IMG/VR virus record: IMGVR_UViG_3300009605_000177
Location: 1-21,929 of that record
Direction: 5' to 3' (one strand)
Origin: a virus
Length of the DNA stretch: 21,929 nt
Below the pieces are notes generated by a model that did no database searches, was not told the origin of the DNA, and worked only from the letters and a program-made list of their open reading frames with translations. The stretch's first letter is position 1, and each line of letters opens with the position of its first letter. The translations under genes were made by a program, and so were the position numbers. This document shows positions 12,567 through 19,653 of this stretch, piece by piece.

Positions 12567-13371
12567 AGAAAACAACAATCAGGAAACATCAGAGGCGTTT
12601 ACAGAACTCATGCAAGAATTGCCCGAAGAACTCCGCAACAACCCATCATTGAAAGACTTTAAGAACTTTGAGGGAATGGCAAAATCACACATATCTGCAC
12701 AAAAAATGGTCGGTGCAGATAAAATCGTTCTGCCACCAAAAGACGCGACCGACGAAGAGCGCAGTGATTTCTTCAACAAACTTGGCAGACCAGAACAACC
12801 CGATGGATACGAGGCACCTACAGAAAACATGCCAGATGTAGAACTTGACAAAGATATGCTAAGTGGATTCTTTGACGAGGCGCACCGCATAGGCTTAAAC
12901 AAACAACAGGCAGCAGCACTCGTTAGATGGCAAGCTCAACAATCCGACAATTTTGTAGCTGAGTCCGTGCAAAACCAAGAAGCGGGTCTTGAGAAAGCCA
13001 CTGCAGCAATGCGAAAAGAGTTTGGCAGGTCATACGACCAGAAGATGGAGATGGCAACTACGGCACTCAAGCAATTTGGTGGCGACGAACTCGTTGAACT
13101 CCTCAACTCCACAGGATTAGGCAATGAGCCAGCAATCATCAAGGCGTTTGCTAACGTGGGTAAGGCTATTGCAAACGATGAGATCGTTGGCGGTGGCGGG
13201 CGACAGGGATTCCTGATGTCCCCATCAGAAGCGAAACAAGAAATCGCACAGAAAAAACAAGATCCGAATTTCATGAAGGCGTATCAAGAACGTGACCATG
13301 TAGGTCATAAAGAGGCAGTTGCAGATATGCAAAAACTGTTTGCGTCTGCGTACCCAGCAGAGGAAGCGTGA
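12559..13371 (+). CDS. Putative scaffolding / capsid assembly protein
   Basis: The 270-residue product is acidic, helical and low in aromatic residues. Its LPEELRNNPSLKDFKN segment, AKSHISAQKMVGAD and NKLGRPEQPDGYE are typical of phage proteins annotated as scaffolding or capsid assembly proteins. Such proteins template procapsid shells and then leave. It overlaps the RusA gene by eight bases, so it is tied to the early operon on the + strand, whereas the connector and terminase are on the - strand. The major capsid gene is not in the window. An internal-virion or non-structural role cannot be excluded. Confidence 0.6.
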   Translation: MSEENNNQETSEAFTELMQELPEELRNNPSLKDFKNFEGMAKSHISAQKMVGADKIVLPPKDATDEERSDFFNKLGRPEQPDGYEAPTENMPDVELDKDMLSGFFDEAHRIGLNKQQAAALVRWQAQQSDNFVAESVQNQEAGLEKATAAMRKEFGRSYDQKMEMATTALKQFGGDELVELLNSTGLGNEPAIIKAFANVGKAIANDEIVGGGGRQGFLMSPSEAKQEIAQKKQDPNFMKAYQERDHVGHKEAVADMQKLFASAYPAEEA

Positions 13372-13808
13372 ATTTGGCTAGGCGAGTAACCGTACAACAG
13401 CAACGCAAGTGGCTACAACAGACCTTAATGGAGGCTGTAAGTCCTGAGGACATGCAGATGGTTGTAATTATGTTGATAAACAGTGCCAGAAGCGGCTCTA
13501 TATCGGCAGCGAAAGAGTTGTTAGACCGAACCCTAGGCAAGCCAACTCAAGAAATCATAGTAGAGCAACAAGAGCAACGTAGCCCAAGTGAGGTCAGAAC
13601 ACGCTTGGCTGCGCTGTTGCTTGCTCATCCAGAACTACAGTCCGTACTAGAAGATGCCGGTCAAGAAAGGCAACTGGAAGCGATGACACCGGCAGAGAAA
13701 ATGAAATCGGACATTGTTGGGAAGCCTATATCATCAAAACCAGAGAACTACGAGAACGACACCGTGATTTACGAGAAAACGGATGAGCAATACAATGAAC
13801 CAAATTAG
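13368..13808 (+). CDS. Hypothetical protein, possible small terminase-like
   Basis: The 146-residue product begins at GTG 13368, overlapping the scaffold stop, with AGAGGAAG upstream. An N-terminal helical domain with INSARSGSISAAKELLDRTLGKP resembles the 'A..G...AA..LLDR.LGKP' element common in DUF5681-like and small-terminase-like phage proteins. The C-terminal third looks disordered. A packaging role would match the scaffold gene before it, but no clear DNA-binding helix-turn-helix is visible. This is a weak assignment. Confidence 0.5.
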   Translation: MNLARRVTVQQQRKWLQQTLMEAVSPEDMQMVVIMLINSARSGSISAAKELLDRTLGKPTQEIIVEQQEQRSPSEVRTRLAALLLAHPELQSVLEDAGQERQLEAMTPAEKMKSDIVGKPISSKPENYENDTVIYEKTDEQYNEPN

Positions 13809-13965
13809 GATATGTGTTGGGTGTGGCAGAGACACGCGGGATAAGACAGAGATATGTCACAAGTGTAAAATCAAGGGAACAAACACAAAAGTTGGTGCCA
13901 AACTGCCAGCCGTAGAAGACCATTACCCAGTAAGTGACGATTATTCTGAGGATTCTAAGCCATAA
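13783..13965 (+). CDS. Small zinc-ribbon protein, last gene of the early arm
   Basis: The 60-residue product has CVGCG (about 12-16) and CHKC (about 25-28), a standard two-knuckle zinc ribbon, and an acidic tail. The start is either 13783 or the ATG at 13795; the first overlaps the preceding gene by 26 bases. No ribosome-binding site is strong. It is the last + strand gene before the strands converge. Confidence 0.6.
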   Translation: MSNTMNQIRICVGCGRDTRDKTEICHKCKIKGTNTKVGAKLPAVEDHYPVSDDYSEDSKP

Positions 13966-13969
13966 TATT

Positions 13970-14003
13970 AAAAACCCCGCGCCAATACAAGACTGACGCG
14001 GGG
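13970..14003 (-). terminator. Rho-independent terminator of the late arm
   Basis: CCCCGCG (13975-13981) and CGCGGGG (13997-14003) form a strong GC stem. On the - strand the hairpin is followed by TTTTTAA (13970-13974 region), so it stops leftward transcription of the late genes. On the + strand only A follows the stem, so rightward termination here would be weaker. A second small hairpin, AACCCT 14014-14019 / AGGGTT 14026-14031, lies beside it. Confidence 0.8.
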
Positions 14004-14078
14004 CAAAAAAGGAAACCCTGACCAAAGGGTTGACCTTTATCATACAACCCCATATAACCAAAACACAAAACGAACAAA

Positions 14079-14954
14079 CTATTTTGCTCTAACTATTTCC
14101 CAACCAATTTCGTTGTCTGTGGAGTTCTTTACAAAAAACTTGAGCCACGCTGCACCCAGACCCTTCGGTGGTCCGCCCCTCTCAACGTGCCAACCGTCAA
14201 ACCCATCCACATATTCGTCCTTATATGTTCCACAACGCACATGTGTAACAGAATCCATGCCAACACGACCACTTTGAAACAACTTCTCTCTTGCAATTTC
14301 TAAAATCCAATGATCGTGCGTATGACCACTCGCAATGATATTCGCCTGTGGGTATATAACCGCCATCCTGTTTGTCTGAATAACGCCGCGCGTCACCGGT
14401 CCACCACCACCAGACCCATGAAAATACTTCAGGTTGCATTGTCTCTTAGACCCTTGGCAACGCACTACGAACCGTACCCATCCCCCATATCCGCCAGAAA
14501 AAACCTTTGTTTTTGTTATGGTCGAAATTCGCTCGCACGTTCGCTCACACAAATCTGTCTCATGTCTCTTTTCAATAGAGGTCTCGTGATTACCCTTGCC
14601 GATTACAACAAAGTTTTCGGCATAGGGTGCGTAAAACTCTGAGGCACAGTTAACTAGCGAATCAAGATACATGCCCTCTTGTTGTTCGGGACGACAAGCA
14701 TCAAGGCTTGACCTCTTGTCCCATTTCCCCTGCATGGCACAGTGCATATCACCGATGTCTATAATCCCTGCGCCACGCTTCTTTGCCTCGTCAAGGTGTT
14801 TTAGTTCTAGTTCCTGATCTGTGTGCGCATTGTCATGGTGCCTATCCGACGACAGCAAAAACCACTGTTCCCACTTAACGCCCGTGGTTTTCATGCGTAC
14901 AGTGTGAACATTTCTCGCCTGCTGGGTAACTGTCCAGTTTATTTTAGAGACCAC
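14079..14954 (-). CDS. Calcineurin-like metallophosphoesterase
   Basis: The 291-residue product has the metallophosphoesterase motif series: SDRHHDN (36-42), GDMH (68-71), GNHE (121-124), HGSGG (179-183) and GHTHDHW (210-216). Together these bind two metals. Motif I has an extra residue (D-R-H instead of D-x-H is normal; a second His follows). Substrates of such phage enzymes are unknown; DNA end processing and nucleotide hydrolysis are the usual guesses. The start is GTG at 14954, directly after the stop of the small membrane gene, with no strong ribosome-binding site, so coupling is likely. It is the last gene of the late arm. Confidence 0.8.
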   Translation of the reverse strand: MVSKINWTVTQQARNVHTVRMKTTGVKWEQWFLLSSDRHHDNAHTDQELELKHLDEAKKRGAGIIDIGDMHCAMQGKWDKRSSLDACRPEQQEGMYLDSLVNCASEFYAPYAENFVVIGKGNHETSIEKRHETDLCERTCERISTITKTKVFSGGYGGWVRFVVRCQGSKRQCNLKYFHGSGGGGPVTRGVIQTNRMAVIYPQANIIASGHTHDHWILEIAREKLFQSGRVGMDSVTHVRCGTYKDEYVDGFDGWHVERGGPPKGLGAAWLKFFVKNSTDNEIGWEIVRAK

Positions 14955-15077
14955 TTATTTTTTCTTTTTTGGCAATGTCCACCAGTTCATTACGTGTCCT
15001 ACAATCATAAACCAGCCTACTCCACCCACGAGGGTGCTACCAAAAAAGATGTTTCCTAACGCATCTGCTAATAACAT
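14955..15077 (-). CDS. 40-residue membrane peptide
   Basis: This small ORF reads MLLADALGNIFFGSTLVGGV and then continues as a single hydrophobic span to a Trp-rich and Lys-rich end (WWTLPKKKK). AAGGTGA stands about eight bases before the ATG at 15077. One membrane span with a positive C-terminal tail is consistent with a small holin-like or lysis-accessory peptide, and its neighbours are also membrane proteins. No homologue is recognised. Confidence 0.6.
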   Translation of the reverse strand: MLLADALGNIFFGSTLVGGVGWFMIVGHVMNWWTLPKKKK

Positions 15078-15079
15078 AA

Positions 15080-15604
15080 TTATTTCACCTTATATTCAGG
15101 GTTAAAATCTGCGTCCCCTACGTGTTTGAGAACGTCTGCTACTTCTAAATTATCTAAATTGACCTTCTTTGCGCCTCGAATAAACTTCTCCCTCGCGTCT
15201 ACACGCTTCATAATATCTTTCCTACCAAACCAGCGACCGAAAACAATGCCGAGTAGAGCCAGCCCAGCGAGTCCGACAAGTATCGAAATCCATGGTGCGA
15301 GTTCTGTTGCAATCCTGTCAACTATTGGAGGAGTCATCGCCAATAGGATGCCAATAACAAGCAGTTTTGCACTTCCTCGTAGGAATACAAGATTTACTAT
15401 GCCTGCTAGAAGGGCAAGGAACCCAGCAAATGCAATCGGCCACCATAGGTTTGTAGTATTAACGGCAGTAGACACAATGTCCAATGCTTGATTAGCGGTC
15501 GGCTTTGGTGCAAATATTGGTTGCAGGAAAGAGCATCCAGAAAGACAGAACAGCATTATCCCTGCTCCTGTAACAACTCTATATCTGTGCCAAAACAACA
15601 TCAT
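15080..15604 (-). CDS. Multi-span protein with lipobox-like N-terminus
   Basis: Starting at ATG 15604 (ATGA overlap with the upstream gene), the 174-residue product has a basic then hydrophobic N-terminus ending in LSGC (residues 21-24), a good lipobox. It has three likely membrane spans around residues 51-75, 79-100 and 105-130, and a charged C-terminal domain of about 40 residues. Lipid attachment plus several spans is unusual. It might be a lysis-related or virion membrane protein, given the XhlA-like gene beside it. A start at 15679 is possible but would place 25 extra residues before the signal. Confidence 0.65.
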   Translation of the reverse strand: MMLFWHRYRVVTGAGIMLFCLSGCSFLQPIFAPKPTANQALDIVSTAVNTTNLWWPIAFAGFLALLAGIVNLVFLRGSAKLLVIGILLAMTPPIVDRIATELAPWISILVGLAGLALLGIVFGRWFGRKDIMKRVDAREKFIRGAKKVNLDNLEVADVLKHVGDADFNPEYKVK

Positions 15605-15795
15605 GACTTGCCCATTATGTATGAGGTTACAAGAGCCACAAACCCACCAATTCCTGCCGCCTTTATTTGTAGTATCCATATTTTGTTCTCGATTTTAGCA
15701 AGTCTCTTGTTTATCTGCTCCAAAGACTTGTTCATGTGCTTTAGTTGATAACGAATCAGATTCTTATTTACATCCCAGCCATTCTCATCAGACAT
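15601..15795 (-). CDS. XhlA/holin-like coiled-coil membrane protein
   Basis: The 64-residue product has a coiled-coil region (about 15-42, QLKHMNKSLEQINKRLAKIE) followed by one C-terminal membrane span (GIGGFVALVTSYIMG). This is the layout of XhlA-type and other small phage lysis proteins that work with a holin. The ATG at 15795 with AGGAG seven bases upstream is preferred over a start at 15834. No endolysin gene is found nearby, so the lysis role is inferred from architecture. Confidence 0.6.
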   Translation of the reverse strand: MSDENGWDVNKNLIRYQLKHMNKSLEQINKRLAKIENKIWILQIKAAGIGGFVALVTSYIMGKS

Positions 15796-16084
15796 GTGTG
15801 AACTCCTGTACTGGACTGTATTCGATTGTGCCACTGTCTAGTCTATCGTTAATCCACTCTATGTCGCCCCTTTTACCGATTGAATTTAGAATATGCAATA
15901 TTACATGGCGTTCGCCCTCTCTAAACGCGGTTTCGTAGGGGTCGCCGGGCGAGTGGCTACTTCTGCCCCAATGAAATGTGGTCATAAGGTCTGCTATAAC
16001 GCGATTTCCAACATCCGAAGAAAAGACAGATACATAGTCTCCCCTTTTTCTAACCTGTCCCTGACCATCGTTTTTCTTTGCCAT
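15788..16084 (-). CDS. Bbp19-like phage protein
   Basis: The 98-residue product resembles the Bbp19 family of podoviruses such as Bordetella phage BPP-1: FSSDVGNRVIADLMTTFHW, then GDPYETAFREGERHVILHIL. The family is encoded close to the connector gene, as here, but its function is not established. AAGGAAA precedes the ATG at 16084. The gene overlaps the XhlA-like gene by eight bases. Confidence 0.7.
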   Translation of the reverse strand: MAKKNDGQGQVRKRGDYVSVFSSDVGNRVIADLMTTFHWGRSSHSPGDPYETAFREGERHVILHILNSIGKRGDIEWINDRLDSGTIEYSPVQEFTHV

Positions 16085-16106
16085 GTTAGTATTTCCTTAT
16101 GAAATT

Positions 16107-16121
16107 TTTACCATCTGGTAA
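16107..16121. repeat. Palindromic 15-mer shared with the non-coding region
   Basis: TTTACCATCTGGTAA occurs here and at 4032-4046. It can fold as TTACC / GGTAA around an ATCT loop. Here it lies directly after the connector stop codon. A single shared 15-mer in 22 kb could arise by chance, so its meaning is uncertain. Confidence 0.4.
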
Positions 16122-17732
16122 TTATTGACCAACCAAACCGAGTTCGCGTGCCGCCGAAGCCCCATCACTCGCTGCAGATGCTGCTGCCTGTATTTGTGAT
16201 AGTTGAATTGCCTGTTCCTCTTGTTCCTGTTGTTGTTGCCTCAGCTCATCAACCTGTGTCTTGGTACGCAAGAATGATGGGTCTACATTGTTGTTAATCA
16301 TGAGTGACCTGAATATACCGTCAACATCCAGATTTTGCATAACGGTTGGGTCTACTTGCACCAATGTCTGTGCCGCGCTCATTGCCGTTAGGAACGCCTG
16401 AGAGACGCTGGCACGACGACTTACAGCCAGAGGGCTAATATAGTTAATTTTCAACTGAACCCCAGACAGAGCGTCTGGTAGGTCAAATAGCATCTGCCTG
16501 CTCAACATCCACTTAAACGTGCGTTGGATGACTGGATTTAACCATTCTGCATACAGACGGGAGAGTATTGGAGAAATAATCAATAGACCCTGTTGTCTAC
16601 GTTCAATAATTTCCGTTGCGGTCATCCGGTCGTTCTGGGGCAAACTCAACCTGTCTGCAAAAAACGCCTTTTGAATCTTGTCCTCTTCTCTCTCCATCAT
16701 TTGTTCGCCTATATCTGGTCTAGCACCACTGTTGAATGGCTGTGGAACATCCCTAGTGCCTTGCCTGACATACATAATTGAGCCGGGAGCCGTTCTGATT
16801 GGACCCTCCATGGTTCCAGCCGTAACAACAATGGGTGGTCGTACGGACAACTCTGCTGCCTCTAGGATTGTCCTCGCCATCGCGTTGACTACTCGTATTG
16901 ACGGAAGAACCTCCATTGCTGGACCTCTTCCATACACCTCTTCAGCGGCCTTGCCCCATCTAGCAATAATGTATGGGTTTTCGTCAAACCCGCCCTCTCT
17001 TAATAGGTGTTTCGAATTCACTTCGATATATACGGAACCCCAAGACTTATTCGTGCTATCCCGACGCGTCTGATCTCTCTCTACGCGAAGATAAACATTA
17101 TGGACAAGTTGTATCATTTTGTCTTGTTTATCTGGGCTTTCGGCTAGTTTTCGCGTTTTTTCGCTTACGTTCTGAGTGCCAAACTCTTTTACCACTTCCC
17201 ATGCGGGCATTTCAAACTCTCTAAAGACATCTGTGAAGGTTCCAGAATCGTCCGCCTTTGCATAAATCCCGCTCAAATCCCTTGCTTGGAACTTGAGCAT
17301 CCCGTCTTTTTCCTGAACCAGAGTAACCCCAGTTCCGAATGAAACAAGGTCGATAGCCATTTCGTGACCACTAACACTGAATTGGGTGGCGGAATTGTCA
17401 AAATAGGCAAGCATTCGGTTCGTTGAATCATAAAGCCATCTTCGAACCTCTTGCCTTTTGTTCAAATCCTCGTCCTCAGTCGTTAATTCAAACCACCGTA
17501 TACCAGTGTTAAACAACATGCCCTCAAGGGCAGCGGCAAGTTGAATTGCGGCTTCAGGGGCAGTTGTGTTATAGATACGACCACGCCTCTGTGAACCCTT
17601 TGCGCGAGTTGTGTTAAAACTACGGCTAGGAAGCACAAAATCAGCCACATCTTGCCAATGGTTGTCCCAATTAGCGCGGTCGCTCTTGGCTTTTTTGAAA
17701 GATTTAATAATATGTTCTGGATTAAGAGGCAT
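16122..17732 (-). CDS. Head-to-tail connector (portal) protein
   Basis: The 536-residue product equals T7 gp8 in length and fits the podovirus head-tail connector family (PF12236). The N-terminus has a helical WDNHWQDVADFVLPSR motif, then RRGRIYNTTAPEAAIQLAAA and SFGTGVTLVQEKD, with ATEIIERRQQ in the later helical part and a Gln-rich coiled-coil C-terminus (QQQQEQEEQ). Twelve subunits form the channel through which DNA enters the capsid. It starts with a TAATG overlap on the HNH gene and lies in the same - strand operon as the terminase, two genes away. Confidence 0.92.
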   Translation of the reverse strand: MPLNPEHIIKSFKKAKSDRANWDNHWQDVADFVLPSRSFNTTRAKGSQRRGRIYNTTAPEAAIQLAAALEGMLFNTGIRWFELTTEDEDLNKRQEVRRWLYDSTNRMLAYFDNSATQFSVSGHEMAIDLVSFGTGVTLVQEKDGMLKFQARDLSGIYAKADDSGTFTDVFREFEMPAWEVVKEFGTQNVSEKTRKLAESPDKQDKMIQLVHNVYLRVERDQTRRDSTNKSWGSVYIEVNSKHLLREGGFDENPYIIARWGKAAEEVYGRGPAMEVLPSIRVVNAMARTILEAAELSVRPPIVVTAGTMEGPIRTAPGSIMYVRQGTRDVPQPFNSGARPDIGEQMMEREEDKIQKAFFADRLSLPQNDRMTATEIIERRQQGLLIISPILSRLYAEWLNPVIQRTFKWMLSRQMLFDLPDALSGVQLKINYISPLAVSRRASVSQAFLTAMSAAQTLVQVDPTVMQNLDVDGIFRSLMINNNVDPSFLRTKTQVDELRQQQQEQEEQAIQLSQIQAAASAASDGASAARELGLVGQ

Positions 17733-17959
17733 TATTTTGCTCCCTTTTTACGATTTGTTCGCCTAGATACAGGTCGAAGATTCTTCTTACCATTGCCACC
17801 ACCTTTGCTCAGGGGCTTCTTGTGGTCAACCTCTTTTCCATCGCCCATCTTCAAGCCAAGCAGGGTACGCGCCTTATTGCGCGCTGCCCTGCGCCTAATT
17901 TGTTCGGGCTTGCCATGAAAATCACGGTATTCTTTCTTGTAGTCGCGGAGTTTAGACAT
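17732..17959 (-). CDS. HNH endonuclease
   Basis: The 75-residue product is very basic and carries a compact HNH motif: EVDHKKPLSKGGGNGKKNL with the central D-H pair, and NRKKG at the end. Phage HNH proteins next to the large terminase often stimulate packaging cleavage, and others are homing enzymes. The position between the terminase and connector favours packaging. It begins one base after the stop of the preceding gene (TAAATG) and overlaps the connector start. Confidence 0.78.
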   Translation of the reverse strand: MSKLRDYKKEYRDFHGKPEQIRRRAARNKARTLLGLKMGDGKEVDHKKPLSKGGGNGKKNLRPVSRRTNRKKGAK

Positions 17960-18178
17960 TTAACTACCCAAAAGAGTTTTTGTTCCAACAGTACCGCTAG
18001 TGCCACCGCCCAAGCGTGTTGTTTTGAATGTATTAGCAAGCAACCGCCTTCGTCGACTTGCAACATCTGCCACGCCCTTTGCTGATTGCCGTATTGCGAC
18101 AGGGGCAGCTGTTGGCATTGGTGGCGGTGATGGTGCTGGTGGTGTTGGGCGAGGCGAACTTGGGAATAAACCACCCAT
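17960..18178 (-). CDS. Small Pro-rich virion-module protein
   Basis: The 72-residue product has a Pro-rich N-terminal third (SPRPTPPAPSPPPMP) and a basic, Gly-rich C-terminus including RRRRLLANTFKTTRLGGG. Short proteins with this RRRLL...TRLGG tail are common beside the connector of podoviruses, but their role is unknown. AAGGAGG six bases before the ATG at 18178 fixes the start, although the frame is open to 18211. It lies between the terminase and HNH genes. Confidence 0.72.
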   Translation of the reverse strand: MGGLFPSSPRPTPPAPSPPPMPTAAPVAIRQSAKGVADVASRRRRLLANTFKTTRLGGGTSGTVGTKTLLGS

Positions 18179-18189
18179 GATAAACCTCC

Positions 18190-19653
18190 TTAATAATCTT
18201 GCAGAGGACAAAAATCGTTAATAACCCTACTCTGCCTTGGGGTATTACTATCGACATGCGACGTAGCACATCGTAACATCATTACTGCGTAACGCGTTGC
18301 TGACTCAATATCATCCCGTTCAGGAACAATTTTGCCATCTCTCCTGTGCAACATGCGTTTTTCTTCGAACCACTCATTTAGGTGGTTAAAAACCTTAAAC
18401 CGTCCGGTACGCATACGCTCTAAAATATCTATGGTTGCGGGTTCCCGAGGTTGCCCACCACCCTTGTCATCATCATAACGTGCCGAGAAGCCAAGCATGT
18501 TGACCCCATGAGCAATATATTGTTCTTTAAGAGCAACACCGCCGCCCTTGTCCCGAATCATGCCATCGTGCGGGAACGAAACAGGAATCCAACTTCCCCG
18601 ACTCCGAATGGCAGCCGCATGATATGCCGCCGTCTGATTTCGCTCTTTATAGCAATCGTAGACATATATCGTATCAGCATCAGCGTCATACGCAATCCAC
18701 GCAGCAGCGGCAGGGTGGTCAATACCAAAGTCGATGCCACATATCCGCCTAAAATAATCAGGTATTTCAAACGGTTCGCACATAATCATCCCATCGGGAA
18801 TGTTGTAGACACCGCCACTACCCATCATGGGAACACCTTTGGACCGCGTGTCTCGTTCATGCTCTGGGTAACTCGATAATAATTGTTCTACCGCGTCTCT
18901 ATCGAGGTGCGGGGAGTCATCCCACGTTGCATTCTTATACCAAATGCCCTCTCCTCCATCTGTGTAGTGCTTAATTATCTCTGACAATCCAAAAAGCGGG
19001 GTACGACTAAACATCACAATACCTCGTTTATCAAATGTTCTGGTGATACATTCTGTGTAAATTTCATAATCTCTTGGTTCTTCGTCAAGCCACACGCCAT
19101 CAAGGGAAACAGACTGAAACTTAATAGATCCCTGTTCATACGACTTAAATGCTATTGTTGACACAGATCCGGACGAGTGCTTTATACGAATAGTGTCCAT
19201 GACGTTGCTAACACCGCACTGTCTCCACCCATAATCAAGTATTAGACTTGCTGGTATCCACCCAGTGCCAGAAGGAGCCTTCTCGCCCTCTTTCATTTGA
19301 CCCACCAAAGCGGTTTGTAGCGTGTTCCTGCACAACTCGTTAGTTGGTGCTGCGACAATCCAGTCGTTTCCAACCGTAAACTGCTTGCCCTTCCACCACG
19401 GTGGATATAAGCCAGTAACATGGATTGCAACTTCTGCAGCACACGGTCTTGTCTTGCCACATCTGTTACCAGCAATTATCGCTCTTTCTTTGCAGTCGTA
19501 TCCACGGTCGTGGAACTCCACTTGCCAATCATACGGACCACCCACCTGTCCCTGCTCATGAGTTCTAAAATAGAGTTCAGACAACTGATTTTCAGAAGAG
19601 GCTGTTTCCAGTTCTTCTAGCAATTCCATAAATTCTCGTTCTACTTTACTCAT
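18190..19653 (-). CDS. terL: Terminase large subunit
   Basis: The 487-residue product carries both terminase domains. The ATPase part has Walker A AGNRCGKT (61-68) and Walker B VWLDEE (187-192). The nuclease part begins at ICGIDFGIDHPAAAAW with catalytic Asp308 in an RNase H-like fold and continues through a conserved FPHDG segment. It translocates DNA into the procapsid and cuts it. The sequence belongs to the Terminase_6-type family. It overlaps the tail fibre gene by four bases (ATGA). A small subunit is not obvious nearby; a weak candidate is on the opposite strand at 13368. Confidence 0.93.
   Translation of the reverse strand: MSKVEREFMELLEELETASSENQLSELYFRTHEQGQVGGPYDWQVEFHDRGYDCKERAIIAGNRCGKTRPCAAEVAIHVTGLYPPWWKGKQFTVGNDWIVAAPTNELCRNTLQTALVGQMKEGEKAPSGTGWIPASLILDYGWRQCGVSNVMDTIRIKHSSGSVSTIAFKSYEQGSIKFQSVSLDGVWLDEEPRDYEIYTECITRTFDKRGIVMFSRTPLFGLSEIIKHYTDGGEGIWYKNATWDDSPHLDRDAVEQLLSSYPEHERDTRSKGVPMMGSGGVYNIPDGMIMCEPFEIPDYFRRICGIDFGIDHPAAAAWIAYDADADTIYVYDCYKERNQTAAYHAAAIRSRGSWIPVSFPHDGMIRDKGGGVALKEQYIAHGVNMLGFSARYDDDKGGGQPREPATIDILERMRTGRFKVFNHLNEWFEEKRMLHRRDGKIVPERDDIESATRYAVMMLRCATSHVDSNTPRQSRVINDFCPLQDY

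Noticed and set aside
15126-15491. 121-residue forward ORF
   Set aside because: It is antisense to the lipobox membrane gene, and its composition mirrors the hydrophobic spans of that gene.
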